Positions 23,824 to 33,456 of a stretch of DNA of 37,293 bases are shown piece after piece. The notes below the pieces were generated by a model. That model saw nothing but the letters and a program-made list of their open reading frames with translations, made no database searches and was not told the origin of the DNA. The position numbers and the translations under genes are program-made. This stretch comes from Candidatus Gastranaerophilales bacterium (GTDB lineage Bacteria > Cyanobacteriota > Vampirovibrionia > Gastranaerophilales > Gastranaerophilaceae), in NCBI GenBank assembly GCA_944323325.1, contig CALUSF010000004.1, positions 1 through 37,293 of the forward strand. The letters run 5' to 3'. The first letter of the stretch is position 1. Each line of letters begins with the position of its first letter.

Positions 23824-26466
23824 ATGATAAACTTTTTACTTAAACTTTTGGGCGATCCAAACGAGAAAAAAATAAAGAAAATTCAAGGAATTATTGACCA
23901 TATAAACGCGCTTGAACCGGAATTTGAGAAACTTACGGATGACGAACTCAAGGCTAAGACCGACGAATTCAGGGCAATTCTTGCAAAGCGTCCGACGTCT
24001 GATAATGAAAAAGCGGACAGAATACTGGAAAAAGAAGCGCTCGACAAAATTCTTCCTGAGGCCTTTGCAACAGTAAGGGAAGCAGGAAAAAGAGTTTTGA
24101 ATATGCGTCACTTCGACGTACAGTTAATCGGTGCGTATTTCCTTCATAACGGTCATATTGCGGAAATGAGAACCGGTGAAGGTAAAACCCTTGTTGCAAC
24201 TCTTGCCGCATATTTAAACGCTTTAACAGGGAAAGGGGTTCACGTTGTAACGGTTAACGATTATCTTGCCAAGCGCGACAGCGAGTGGATGGGGCAGATT
24301 TATAAATTTCTCGGTCTGACGGTCGGTGTTATCCTTTCCAACCAGCACGATGCAGATGAGTTTAACAGAAAAAGAGCCGCTTATGCATGCGATATAACTT
24401 ACGGCACAAATAACGAATTCGGATTTGATTACCTTAGGGATAATATGGCATCTTCAAAAGAAATGCTTGTACAGCGTCCTTTTAATTACGCAATCATAGA
24501 CGAAGTTGACAGTATTTTGATTGACGAAGCAAGAACCCCGTTAATTATAAGCGGTCGTGTTGAAAAGTCTGCCGATACATATACTTTGATGGCAAAAGTT
24601 GCACCGCAGCTTGAAAAAAATAAAGATTACGAAGTTGATGAAAAGAATAAAAACGTTATCCTTACGGAAGACGGTATTGACAGGGCGCAGGAAATTATCG
24701 GGTGCAAAGATTTGTTTGATATTAATAACCAATACGCCCACGATTTGTTAAATGCATTGAAGGCAAAAGAACTGTTTATTCGCGATACCGATTACGTTGT
24801 AAAAGACGGAGAGATAATGATTGTCGATGAGTTTACCGGACGTTTGATGCCCGGAAGACGCTGGTCTGACGGACTTCACCAGGCAATAGAAGCTAAAGAA
24901 GGGGTTGAAATTCAGGATGAAACCCAAACTCTTGCAAGTATTACATTCCAAAACCTTTTCAGGCTTTATCCGAAACTTTCCGGCATGACAGGTACCGCAA
25001 TGACCGAAGAAGCGGAATTCGGGAAGATATATAATCTAGAAGTTACCGTTATTCCGACAAATAAACCCGATATAAGAATTAATTATCCGGATGTTATTTA
25101 TAAGACGGAAAAAGCAAAATATAATGCCGTAGTTAATGATATTATGGAGCAGAATAAAATCGGCAGACCCGTGCTTGTAGGTACGGTAAGTATTGAAAAA
25201 TCGGAATACATTTCCGCACTTTTGAATAAAAAAGGAATTAAGCACAATGTTTTAAATGCGAAACAGCATGAACGCGAAGCATATATCATCGCTCAGGCCG
25301 GACGTGTCGGCGCGGTTACGATTGCAACAAATATGGCGGGCCGTGGTACTGATATTCTCTTGGGCGGTAATGCGGAATTTCTTGCCAAAGAAGAGCTTGA
25401 GAAAAAAGGAATTACGCCTGAAACTAAGAACTATGAAACATTTAAAGATGAAGCGCTTAAAAAAGCCCGTGAAATTACCGAAAAAGAACACGCAAAAGTT
25501 GTGGAACTCGGCGGGCTTCACGTTATAGGAACCGAAAGACACGAATCACGAAGAATTGATAACCAATTGAGAGGGCGTGCCGCAAGACAGGGCGACCCCG
25601 GTTCAACAAGATTCTTCCTGTCTCTGGAAGATAACCTTATGAGAATATTCGGCGGAGACAAAATTACCGGTCTTATGAATATGCTTAATGTTGAAGAAGA
25701 TATGGCAATAGAATCTTCTTTGATTACAAGGCAAATTCAATCCGCTCAAAAGAAAGTCGAAACGTATCATTTTGATATTCGTAAAAACGTTCTTCAATAT
25801 GACGATGTAATGAATCTGCAAAGAGAAAAATTCTATGCACAAAGGCGTAAAGTACTTGAAGGCAAAGATTTAAGAAGCGATATTGAATACATGATTGATA
25901 ACGAAATCGACAGGCTGCTTAAGAGTTATATTACGCCCGAGATGAATCCGGAAGAATATATTCAGGATGACTTGCAGATTCTTGTTAAAGAACTGCATTC
26001 AATAATTCCGCAGCTTTCATATATAACAACGGATGATATAAAAAATTACAGGTATGCAAGAATTTATGATTCGCTAAAAGATGCGGCTCAAAAGGCTTAC
26101 AGAGAACACGAAGAAGAAATTATCGGATTTTATAATACAATATCCGAGCAGTATGACCCGTCTTTTGAAAAACAAGAAGTGTTCTCTTCAAATAATATTA
26201 TGCGCTCTCTTGAACGTGATATTCTTTTAAGAGTAGTTGACAATCAGTGGATAGATCATCTGCACAATATTGATATGCTGAAAGACGGTATCGGATTGAG
26301 GGCATACGGCCAAAAAGATCCTCTTATCGAATATAAAAAAGAAGCTTACGACCTATTTAATAAAATGATGCACGAAATTAAAAGCAATACGGTAAGATAC
26401 CTTTTCCGGGCTAAATTCGGAATACAATTTGTGTCCGATGACGGTGTGGAAATCGTTGAAAGCTAG
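23824..26466 (+). CDS. secA: Protein translocase ATPase SecA
   Basis: An 880-aa preprotein translocase motor. Walker [18 protein letters not shown], the DEAD-like [19 protein letters not shown], the preprotein cross-linking region, the second nucleotide-binding fold ([14 protein letters not shown]), [21 protein letters not shown] and the helical wing/scaffold [28 protein letters not shown] are all present. It drives Sec-dependent export at SecYEG. The start at 23824 was chosen because GGAGAGG lies 7 bp upstream; a TTG five codons earlier overlaps that SD. The usual C-terminal zinc-binding CxCxSGxxxxxCC/H tail is absent. The protein ends [12 protein letters not shown]. Confidence 0.98.
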   Translation: MINFLLKLLGDPNEKKIKKIQGIIDHINALEPEFEKLTDDELKAKTDEFRAILAKRPTSDNEKADRILEKEALDKILPEAFATVREAGKRVLNMRHFDVQLIGAYFLHNGHIAEMRTGEGKTLVATLAAYLNALTGKGVHVVTVNDYLAKRDSEWMGQIYKFLGLTVGVILSNQHDADEFNRKRAAYACDITYGTNNEFGFDYLRDNMASSKEMLVQRPFNYAIIDEVDSILIDEARTPLIISGRVEKSADTYTLMAKVAPQLEKNKDYEVDEKNKNVILTEDGIDRAQEIIGCKDLFDINNQYAHDLLNALKAKELFIRDTDYVVKDGEIMIVDEFTGRLMPGRRWSDGLHQAIEAKEGVEIQDETQTLASITFQNLFRLYPKLSGMTGTAMTEEAEFGKIYNLEVTVIPTNKPDIRINYPDVIYKTEKAKYNAVVNDIMEQNKIGRPVLVGTVSIEKSEYISALLNKKGIKHNVLNAKQHEREAYIIAQAGRVGAVTIATNMAGRGTDILLGGNAEFLAKEELEKKGITPETKNYETFKDEALKKAREITEKEHAKVVELGGLHVIGTERHESRRIDNQLRGRAARQGDPGSTRFFLSLEDNLMRIFGGDKITGLMNMLNVEEDMAIESSLITRQIQSAQKKVETYHFDIRKNVLQYDDVMNLQREKFYAQRRKVLEGKDLRSDIEYMIDNEIDRLLKSYITPEMNPEEYIQDDLQILVKELHSIIPQLSYITTDDIKNYRYARIYDSLKDAAQKAYREHEEEIIGFYNTISEQYDPSFEKQEVFSSNNIMRSLERDILLRVVDNQWIDHLHNIDMLKDGIGLRAYGQKDPLIEYKKEAYDLFNKMMHEIKSNTVRYLFRAKFGIQFVSDDGVEIVES

Positions 26467-26549
26467 GATGTGGAATATATAAGGGGAAAAGATAAAGAGG
26501 ACAAACTCTATTTTTTCCCTAAAAAGAACAGATAACAAAAAGTAAAAAT

Positions 26550-29102
26550 ATGACTTGTTTTTTCAGAGATCAGCAGGAAGCTTTATTTAATGCAACAAAA
26601 CCTTACCAGTATGTCGGCGGCGAGTTTTTATCTTATAACAAGGATTTTGATTCCGCTAAGGTTAAATTTGCGTTTGTTTTTCCGGATAAATATGAAATAG
26701 GAATAAGTAATCTCGGGGTCAGAATTATTTATGACAGAGTTAATTCAACCGACGGGTACCTTGCAGACAGAGCCTATGCACCGGAGCCGGATTTTAAGCC
26801 TGAATTCCTGTACGGTGTAGAATCAAAACGGGCGCTTAAGGATTTTGACGGTATAGGGTTTTCGCTCCAATATGAATTGTCTTACCCTACGGTTTTGAAA
26901 ATGCTTGAGATGTCCGGAATAACCGTAAGAAATGATGAACGTAAAGAAGACGAGCCGATAGTTCTTGCGGGCGGTCCGTGTACTTTTAACCCGCTCCCGA
27001 TGAGCAAATTCATTGATGTTTTTTGTATCGGGGACGGTGAAGAAATGATGGTTGAAGTCTGTGAGTCTTTGGAGCGCACAAAAGGACTTACCAGAAAAGA
27101 AAAAATTGAAGATTTATGCAGGATTAAAGGCTGTTGGTCGGCAAGTATTGCTCCTTCTTCTGATAAATTTGTATACTCTCCCGCAGAAAAACGTATTGCG
27201 CCTCTTAAGCTTGAATATACTCCGACAGCTTATCCGATTCCGTTTTCAAGTTCGGTTCATGACCGCGCCATTGTGGAAATAAGGCGCGGATGCGGACGTA
27301 TGTGCAGATTTTGCCAGCCCGGCCATGTCACGTTGCCTTTAAGAGAACGGCCGGCAGAGGATATAATTAAAATCACAAAAGAACTCGTTAATAATACCGG
27401 ATACGATGAATACTCGCTTTTATCGCTCTCATCAAATGATTATTCCAATATTAAAGAAGTTATAAAGGAATTGGCGGTTGATTTTGACAAACGCAAAGTT
27501 TCCGTTTCCCTTCCGAGCCAGAGAATTGACGGATTTAGTCTTGAACTTGCAAATCTTGTTCAAAAGGTAAGAAAATCGGCAATGACACTTGCGCCGGAAG
27601 CCGGAAGCCAGAGACTCAGAAATGTTATTAAGAAAAATATCTCGGAAGAGCAAATCATTGATGCAGCTCTGACTCTTTACGCTAACGGATGGTCAAAAAT
27701 AAAATTCTACTTTATATCCGGACTTCCGACAGAAACATTGCAGGATATGGATGAATTAGCGGAACTTCTGGGAAAAATTAAATACCGCTCAAAACTTATT
27801 AAACAGGAAAAAGGTTTAAACTACGGCCTTGAGATAACCTGTACGCTTTCTATCTTTGTTCCCAAACCGTTTACTCCTTTTCAGTGGTGTCCCCAAATGG
27901 ATTTGGAAGAGGTTACGGCACATATTAATTATTTGAAAGAAAAAATTAAGCACCTTAAAGGGGTTAAGATTAATTATCACGACAAATACGTTTCGCAAAT
28001 AGAAGCCGTTTTGACACGCGGAGATGCAAAATTATGCAAATATATAGAAGCACTTTATAAAAAAGGGTGTTATCTTGATGCCTGGGGAGAATATTTTGAC
28101 AAAAATGTCTGGGCGGAAACCGCAAAAGAATGCGGGTTTTTGTTGGAAGAATTGGCTCAAAAAGAATACGGGCTTGAAGATACGCTTCCCTGGGATTTTA
28201 TAAATGTCGGATTATCAAAAAACTGGCTGCAAAATGAATACAAAGAAGCTTTTAAACAAACAGAACCGTTCAATTTTCAGCCGACGTGCGAAAATAAATG
28301 CGTTAATTGCGGGGTTTGTACATCTTTAAAAACGCATAAAATTCTTGCAAAACCTTATACGGCATCTGAAGAAGCGCAAAAATTAAGTTTGGAACCGCTT
28401 CTGGATCCGACAAAAACTCATATCAGTGCAGTTACATATAAATATCGTCTGAAAATTACCAAAAAAGGAATTTTAAGGTATTTTTCGCATCTGGATTGGC
28501 AAAATACTTTTCATAAAGTTCTCGCAAGAACGGGTTTAAATGTTGCGTTTTCTCAGGGGTTTAATCCCGCAATGAAAGTTTCCATGGGAATTGCGCTTCC
28601 TTTGTTTGCCGAAAGTGAAGGCGAATTGGTTGATATTGAGATATACGATAACTTAAGCGAAGAAAATATTAAAGAAATTATTAATCCTAAATTACCCGCA
28701 GGTGCTGAAATAATCGCGGTTAAACAAATCGAAAAAAGCTGTCCCGCCGTAAATATAGAAGCTCAGTGGGCGGAATACAGGATAACTCCGTATTATAAAT
28801 CAAATGAAAACGGCTTTTACGGTTTTGAAAATTTTAAAAATGATGTAGAAAAAGTTCTGTCCGGTGATAAAATTTTAATCACGAAAAAAAATAAAAAAGG
28901 ATTAGACAAAACAACGGATTTCAAAAGATCAGTAGGGACGCACAGATTTGAAAACAATTGCTTGTATATTTATCTTAAAACCGGTCAGGGCTCGGAAATT
29001 CCGGCATTTAGAGCCGATGATTTGATGAAGCTTGTTAACCCGAATCGAATTTTTGATATAATGCGGGTTAGATTTCTGACGGAAAATCTTCACGAGATAT
29101 AG
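26550..29102 (+). CDS. B12-binding-like radical SAM protein fused to DUF2344
   Basis: An 850-aa two-module protein. An N-terminal region, with the segment FVFPDKYEIGISNLG and a cobalamin-binding-like fold, precedes the radical SAM core. The 4Fe-4S motif is CGRMCRFC at about 248-255 (RRGCGRMCRFCQPG). A second Cys cluster CENKCVNCGVC lies at about 579-589. From about 630 to the end a DUF2344 domain follows (FSHLDWQNTFHKVLARTGL; GFNPAMKVSMGIALPL). The combination matches the TIGR03960/TIGR03936 pair, often next to RNase E/G genes and split or fused in different lineages. The substrate is unknown; tRNA/rRNA modification has been suspected. It follows secA by 83 bp. Rightward; no partner gene follows. 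Confidence 0.9.
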   Translation: MTCFFRDQQEALFNATKPYQYVGGEFLSYNKDFDSAKVKFAFVFPDKYEIGISNLGVRIIYDRVNSTDGYLADRAYAPEPDFKPEFLYGVESKRALKDFDGIGFSLQYELSYPTVLKMLEMSGITVRNDERKEDEPIVLAGGPCTFNPLPMSKFIDVFCIGDGEEMMVEVCESLERTKGLTRKEKIEDLCRIKGCWSASIAPSSDKFVYSPAEKRIAPLKLEYTPTAYPIPFSSSVHDRAIVEIRRGCGRMCRFCQPGHVTLPLRERPAEDIIKITKELVNNTGYDEYSLLSLSSNDYSNIKEVIKELAVDFDKRKVSVSLPSQRIDGFSLELANLVQKVRKSAMTLAPEAGSQRLRNVIKKNISEEQIIDAALTLYANGWSKIKFYFISGLPTETLQDMDELAELLGKIKYRSKLIKQEKGLNYGLEITCTLSIFVPKPFTPFQWCPQMDLEEVTAHINYLKEKIKHLKGVKINYHDKYVSQIEAVLTRGDAKLCKYIEALYKKGCYLDAWGEYFDKNVWAETAKECGFLLEELAQKEYGLEDTLPWDFINVGLSKNWLQNEYKEAFKQTEPFNFQPTCENKCVNCGVCTSLKTHKILAKPYTASEEAQKLSLEPLLDPTKTHISAVTYKYRLKITKKGILRYFSHLDWQNTFHKVLARTGLNVAFSQGFNPAMKVSMGIALPLFAESEGELVDIEIYDNLSEENIKEIINPKLPAGAEIIAVKQIEKSCPAVNIEAQWAEYRITPYYKSNENGFYGFENFKNDVEKVLSGDKILITKKNKKGLDKTTDFKRSVGTHRFENNCLYIYLKTGQGSEIPAFRADDLMKLVNPNRIFDIMRVRFLTENLHEI

Positions 29103-29103
29103 A

Positions 29104-29117
29104 GGATGCGGAAAAAG
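29104..29117 (+). repeat. GGATGCGGAAAAAG repeat, copy 1
   Basis: A 14-nt word just after the radical-SAM stop codon. Its exact reverse complement occurs at 30783-30796 and 31105-31118. The remaining 29118-29337 spacer holds no gene that could be recognised. Confidence 0.6.
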
Positions 29118-29337
29118 CTTTCTAATATTTCAATTTACGCTTCACGGCTCATTACGTATATAATAGATTGAGATTTCCCAGTCTCTCCGGCAGGCACAAA
29201 AAAGTCTAATAAACACATATTGAAAAGAAATATATAGAAAACTGAAGAATCTTAAAGCAAACTTCTAAAAAGAATGTTTAATAAGTCGGAGCCTGATGTT
29301 CCCGATTAAATGACTGCAATTATAAAATAAGAATACA

Positions 29338-29373
29338 AAAACCGGATTTGGTTTTCATGCCAAATCCGGTTTT
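29338..29373 (-). terminator. Terminator of the rpsF-ssb-rpsR operon
   Basis: A perfect 14-bp stem (AAAACCGGATTTGG / CCAAATCCGGTTTT) with an 8-nt loop, 15 bp past the last leftward gene's stop. T-rich sequence flanks it on both strands. Confidence 0.9.
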
Positions 29374-29388
29374 ATTTAAATTTTTTTA

Positions 29389-29577
29389 TTATTTTACATC
29401 GTCTTTTATGACAATCAGATTTTTAACTACTTTCATTTTGCAGGTAGGCAAAACCACTTCCGCAAGTCCGTCGGCTATACTTATAATGCTTCCTGCTTTT
29501 AATGTTACGTCTTCACCTTTGTACTGGAATGTGTAATCGTCTTTTCTGTCAGATCTGATTGTGATTTGATTGTTCAT
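29389..29577 (-). CDS. Small hypothetical protein (62 aa) at the end of the rpsF-ssb-rpsR operon
   Basis: The start at 29577 was chosen because AGAGGAA precedes it; an upstream in-frame codon at 29637 is less likely. The 62-aa product is rich in beta strands: NNQITIRSDRKDDYTFQYKG, VTLKAGSIISIADGLAEVVL and MKVVKNLIVIKDD. It has one Cys and no membrane segment. It follows rpsR by about 94 bp and precedes the operon terminator, so it is probably the last gene of the ribosomal operon. Not recognised as a known family. Confidence 0.7.
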   Translation of the reverse strand: MNNQITIRSDRKDDYTFQYKGEDVTLKAGSIISIADGLAEVVLPTCKMKVVKNLIVIKDDVK

Positions 29578-29670
29578 AGTTAAATTCCTCTGTTTTAAAG
29601 TAACGTAAATGTAGGAATGGCAAAAAGATTTCGCCATTCCTATTAAATTTATACCACCTTGATTATCAAA

Positions 29671-29904
29671 TTAGTCGAATACATAACTGATAATTGCGGC
29701 TTCTCTTGCGCGTTTAATTGCTTTTGTAATCATTCTCTGGTGCATTGCGCAATTACCCGTAACTCTGCGCGGAATAATTTTTCCGGCTTCTGTCAGGTAT
29801 CTTTTAAGCTTTGCAGCATCTTTGTAATCGATAGATTCCACATGATCTGCGCAAAAAGAGCAGGTCTTGCGTTTTTTTCTATCTTGCATGTCTTGTTTTG
29901 CCAT
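29671..29904 (-). CDS. rpsR: 30S ribosomal protein S18
   Basis: A 77-aa protein matching bS18: CSFCADHVESIDYKDAAKLKRYL, GKIIPRRVTGNCAMHQRMITKAIKRAREAAIISY. The Cys pairs (CSFC and the later NC) resemble the zinc-binding C+ type of S18. It binds 16S rRNA as a heterodimer with S6 in the 30S platform. It is downstream of ssb in the conserved order rpsF-ssb-rpsR, all leftward. Confidence 0.98.
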   Translation of the reverse strand: MAKQDMQDRKKRKTCSFCADHVESIDYKDAAKLKRYLTEAGKIIPRRVTGNCAMHQRMITKAIKRAREAAIISYVFD

Positions 29905-29975
29905 TGTTTTTAATTGCCTTTCTAGCCTTATTTTAGTAATTAAGCATTAGGTATTTTAACCTAATTGTTTTTTCC

Positions 29976-30374
29976 CTAAAACGGGATTTCGTCTTCTCCG
30001 ATTAATTCATCGGAAAATTCTTCCTGCGAGAATTTAACAATATCTTCACCGGAAGAAGCAGCTACAGGGGTTGAAGCTCCTGCGCCCATCATTTCTATTG
30101 TATTAGCGTCAATCTCGTATATACGTCTTTCCGCCCCGTTTTCGTTTTTAACAGTTGTAATCTGCAATCTGCCTTCTACAAGTACTCTGTCGTCTTTTGA
30201 AATTCCCGATACAATCTCGTCCAGTGCCGTACGTTTGGAAATAATACGAATAAGCATTTCTTCTCTGTCGCCTATATTAAGTACAAAAGAAGAAACCGGA
30301 ACATTGTTCTGGGTAAAACGTTTTTCAGGTGCTCTGTATACACTGCCGGTAACAACCGCTTTTGCTAATGCCAT
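29976..30374 (-). CDS. ssb: Single-stranded DNA-binding protein
   Basis: A 132-aa OB-fold protein: AKAVVTGSVYRAPEKRFTQN, PVSSFVLNIGDREEMLIRII, DDRVLVEGRLQITTVKNENG, RIYEIDANTIEMMG. It ends in the acidic tip DELIGEDEIPF, with the DEIPF motif that recruits replication and repair partners. The linker is short, giving a length below the E. coli protein. Good SD GAGGAAA. It lies 12 bp after the rpsF stop, coupled in the standard operon. Confidence 0.97.
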   Translation of the reverse strand: MALAKAVVTGSVYRAPEKRFTQNNVPVSSFVLNIGDREEMLIRIISKRTALDEIVSGISKDDRVLVEGRLQITTVKNENGAERRIYEIDANTIEMMGAGASTPVAASSGEDIVKFSQEEFSDELIGEDEIPF

Positions 30375-30386
30375 AAAAATTTCCTC

Positions 30387-30689
30387 TTACACTGTTTGTG
30401 CTTTTTTAGCAGCTTCCATAAACATAAATCTTAATATATTGTCATTAAGTTTTAAGTTTCTTTTGAATTCTACAATTGATTCCGGCGGAAGTGATACAAC
30501 CATTGTTGTAAAGTATCCGTCTCTGAAACCTTGTACGTCGTAAGCCAATTTTTTACGGCCCATTTTGTCAACAGACTCAACATTTCCTTTGTAAGATTTA
30601 ATTTCTTCCGAAATTTTATCTACAATCTTGTCTAATTCCTCTGAATCAAGACTCGGTTTAAAAATCGTCAATAATTCGTAATTCTTCAT
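30387..30689 (-). CDS. rpsF: 30S ribosomal protein S6
   Basis: A 100-aa protein matching bS6: MKNYELLTIFKPSLDSEEL, VESVDKMGRKKLAYDVQGFRDGYF, FKRNLKLNDNILRFMFM. It pairs with S18 on the 30S platform. SD AAGGAGAAA. First gene of the rpsF-ssb-rpsR operon. The 5' leader between 30690 and 30780 contains a small TCATG/CATGA hairpin just before the SD, too little to name a regulatory element. Confidence 0.98.
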   Translation of the reverse strand: MKNYELLTIFKPSLDSEELDKIVDKISEEIKSYKGNVESVDKMGRKKLAYDVQGFRDGYFTTMVVSLPPESIVEFKRNLKLNDNILRFMFMEAAKKAQTV

Positions 30690-30780
30690 AAAAATATTTC
30701 TCCTTATGACATCATGCTAACATGAAAAGGTTTAAAGTAAAGGGGGCAAATAGAGAAATAAAGAGGAGTATAAGTAAAAT

Positions 30781-31119
30781 GACTTTTTCCGCATCCTTTT
30801 AGAGTTTGCGGAAAAATGTGCATTTTTCTCGCAAACTCCCGGGAACGGTTTCAGGGGTAAAAAATTTTGCTGGAAGTATACACTACAAACATGAAAGTAA
30901 AGTTAAAAAGGTTGTGTGCTATCCCGCACACGACCTGATGTTCACACACCTAAGGTCGGATTTGAAAAGCGGATTGTCGGCAGAGTGCGAAGTGCTTTTG
31001 CGAAGCAAAACACGCAGACACGTTTAACGCCGACAACCAAGCTGGTTCGAAAAACAGCGGGAATGAGTTCTACGCAACTCCCGCTCACGCATGTCATTTT
31101 TCGACTTTTTCCGCATCCT
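30781..31119. repeat. Highly structured 339-bp intergenic element flanked by 17-bp direct repeats
   Basis: GACTTTTTCCGCATCCT occurs at both ends (30781-30797 and 31103-31119). Between them are at least four strong stems: 30803-30818 with 30821-30837; 30910-30919 with 30926-30935; an outer stem 30974-30981 with 31029-31036 enclosing 30992-31001 with 31005-31013; and 31047-31054 with 31097-31104 enclosing two-part stem 31056-31069 with 31076-31085. No reading frame here resembles a protein. It is either a dispersed repeat element or a structured RNA. It does not show RNase P RNA, tmRNA or SRP RNA signatures. Confidence 0.65.
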
Positions 31120-31213
31120 CTTTATGTAACAAATTGTAAAATATTATTGTAATTCTATAAAGTTTTTCTCAATAATGTCGTTAATATAAAAGTAAAATTC
31201 TTATGAGGTTAAT

Positions 31214-32152
31214 ATGCGGAGTATCAAAAAAGGTTTAGCCCTGGGTTTTATGGTATTGCTTGTTTCAAACGGTATTGCGGGAGCAAAACCCAACTATTCT
31301 TATACAATGCAGAACAATATACCACCAAAACAAGGCAGTGTACAAAGCACTGTGAATAATTATAACAAAGCAGCTCCATACGGCAGCCATTCGGAAATTG
31401 GTTCGGATGAAAACGAAACAATTACTTATGAGGAATTGTATCCGGAAATCACGGACAATGTTTTATCAGGCAGGATTTCAAAAACTGACAGAAGTTACGG
31501 AGAGACTCTAAATGACGCGCAGGCACAAACTGCTGTAAAGAAAATAGGTTCGCTTTTAATGAAAAATTCAGGAATTGATAAAAATGTAAATTTCAGCTAT
31601 TCAAAAAAAGATGTTAAAAATGCAAGTACATCAATACGAGGAAATATCATTGTTTACAGAGGTTTGATAAATTGCTGCGAGCTGGAAGATGAGCTTGCTT
31701 TTATCATAGGTCATGAAATAGGGCATGCGGCAAGTTATCATAGTGCAAAAGGTGCTTCGGTAGCGGTTGCGACTACGGCAGCATCTACTGCTATTCTAAA
31801 AAAAATTGACGATTTGGGTGTTGCTTTAGCGGGCTCGGCTGCAGTAGGTCTTCTAGGTTCTATTATAGGAAAAAAATATTCAAGAATACACGAAAACGAT
31901 GCCGATTTATTGGCAGTTGATTATATGGTTAAAAGCGGATACAATCCGCTTGCCGGAATTTCAATATTATATAAAATAGGAAAAGTATATCCCGATTTCT
32001 TCTCATCCCACCCGTCGACGGACAAAAGAACGGCGGCTATTTATCAGTATGTGAGGGAGACATATCCTCAATACATAAACCAGAATATTGGAACGGAAGC
32101 TTATCAAAGCGCAATTAATGAAATGAACAATCAGCCCATACCCGCAAGCTGA
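31214..32152 (+). CDS. M48-family zinc metallopeptidase (exported)
   Basis: A 312-aa protein with a signal peptide (MRSIKKGLALGFMVLLVSNG, ending about AGA). A disordered 80-residue segment precedes the M48 domain. The zinc site HEIGH lies at about 166-170 (FIIGHEIGHAASYHSAKG) and the third ligand region ENDADLLAVDYM at about 225-236. The downstream HPSTDKRTAAI box is the M48 Hxx(S/T)xxR motif. A hydrophobic Ala/Gly helix lies between. Such peptidases (LoiP/BepA/YcaL type) act in envelope protein quality control. SD GAGGT. Its 3' end overlaps the convergent fliI 3' end by 22 bp. Confidence 0.92.
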   Translation: MRSIKKGLALGFMVLLVSNGIAGAKPNYSYTMQNNIPPKQGSVQSTVNNYNKAAPYGSHSEIGSDENETITYEELYPEITDNVLSGRISKTDRSYGETLNDAQAQTAVKKIGSLLMKNSGIDKNVNFSYSKKDVKNASTSIRGNIIVYRGLINCCELEDELAFIIGHEIGHAASYHSAKGASVAVATTAASTAILKKIDDLGVALAGSAAVGLLGSIIGKKYSRIHENDADLLAVDYMVKSGYNPLAGISILYKIGKVYPDFFSSHPSTDKRTAAIYQYVRETYPQYINQNIGTEAYQSAINEMNNQPIPAS

Positions 32153-33456
32153 TTTAGTTGCAAAAGCTGTTCAATAGTATTTTTATACTCAATTTTTTCG
32201 TCCGTAGATTGAATTAAAAATTTATTAATATCGTCCATTAAAGCGATGGCCTTATCACAAACTGCGTCTGACCCTTTTACATAAGCGCCTATATTGATTA
32301 AGTCTTCATTTTTTCTGTGTACCGCAAGTAAATTTCTGATATGTCCGGCTGCCGCTCGATGCTCTTTTGTTGTAACATCTCCCATAACCCTGCTTAATGA
32401 TTGCAGAACGTCGACTGCGGGATAATGGTTTTTATGCGCCAAATCACGCGTAAGTACAATGTGTCCGTCAAGAATACTTCTTGCCGTGTCGGAAACAGGC
32501 TCATTGAAGTCGTCACCTTCAACCAATACGGTATATAAACCCGTAATTGTTCCGTACTCGTTCGTTCCGGCTCTTTCCATAAGTTTTGGCATAAGGGCAA
32601 AAACGGACGGAGTATATCCTCTTGTTGCAGGGGGTTCACCGATTGCAAGCCCGACTTCTCTCTGTGCCATCGCAATACGCGTTACACTATCGAGCATAAA
32701 CAATACATCCAGCCCTTTATCTCTAAAATACTCGGCAATTGATGTTGCAACAAATGCTGCTTTAATTTTGACAAGTGAGGGCTGTTCCGATGTTGCGGCA
32801 ACAACGATTGAACGCTTCATACCCTCCGGGCCCAGAATTTCTTCTATAAACTCTTTAACCTCACGTCCGCGTTCTCCGATTAATGCAATGACGTTCAAAT
32901 CGGCGGTTGTATTTTTTGCCATCATACCGATAGTTGTACTCTTCCCGACACCTGAACCTGCAAATATGCCCATTCTCTGGCCTTTTCCTACGGTTATAAA
33001 TCCGTCAATTGATTTTATGCCCAGAGAAAGCGGCTCCGAAATTCTTTTTCGTTTAAGCGGGTTTATTGCATCAGCCCGGGTTGAACGATATTCTGAGAAT
33101 CGTATTTCACCGAGAGTGTCTATAGGATTCCCGAGCCCGTCAAGTACGCGTCCTATAAGCTGATTCCCGACACCTATTTTCATTGCGCCGCCGGTATTAA
33201 CAACCAAAGCTCCGGGATGGATTCCGTCAGGCGCTCCGAGAGGCATTAAAAGAATTTTATCGCGCTTAAATCCGACAACCTCTGCCATTATCGGTTTATC
33301 ATTATAGTTATTGTATACGTAACACAAATCTCCGATAGATGATTTGGGACCGTCGGATTCAATTGTAAGCCCGATAATTTCGGTAATTTTGCCGATTTCT
33401 TTTATTGTATCGGAATTTTTAATAATATTGAGATATCTATCCTTGTTCCAGCTCAT
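32131..33456 (-). CDS. fliI: Flagellar export ATPase FliI
   Basis: The start at 33456 was chosen (441 aa, MSWNKDRYLNII): ACGGAAG precedes it and the length is typical. The frame runs open 28 codons further upstream inside fliH. Walker A is GIFAGSGVGKSTTIGMMA. Further matches are ALIGERGREVKEFIEEILG, LFMLDSVTRIAMAQREVGLA, the FliI-type GEPPATRGYTPSVFA, and DGHIVLTRDLAHKNHYPAVD. It powers the flagellar type III export apparatus with FliH. The start overlaps the fliH end by 20 bp. FliJ does not follow; the convergent M48 gene does. Confidence 0.97.
   Translation of the reverse strand: MSWNKDRYLNIIKNSDTIKEIGKITEIIGLTIESDGPKSSIGDLCYVYNNYNDKPIMAEVVGFKRDKILLMPLGAPDGIHPGALVVNTGGAMKIGVGNQLIGRVLDGLGNPIDTLGEIRFSEYRSTRADAINPLKRKRISEPLSLGIKSIDGFITVGKGQRMGIFAGSGVGKSTTIGMMAKNTTADLNVIALIGERGREVKEFIEEILGPEGMKRSIVVAATSEQPSLVKIKAAFVATSIAEYFRDKGLDVLFMLDSVTRIAMAQREVGLAIGEPPATRGYTPSVFALMPKLMERAGTNEYGTITGLYTVLVEGDDFNEPVSDTARSILDGHIVLTRDLAHKNHYPAVDVLQSLSRVMGDVTTKEHRAAAGHIRNLLAVHRKNEDLINIGAYVKGSDAVCDKAIALMDDINKFLIQSTDEKIEYKNTIEQLLQLNQLAGMG

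Noticed and set aside
26482-26520. Terminator after secA
   Set aside because: The inverted repeat (AGGGGAAAA with TTTTCCCT) is interrupted and not followed by a T-run on the rightward strand, so it was not listed.
30806-31152. Two short rightward open frames in the structured element
   Set aside because: They have no SD and no protein-like composition, and they coincide with strong inverted repeats.
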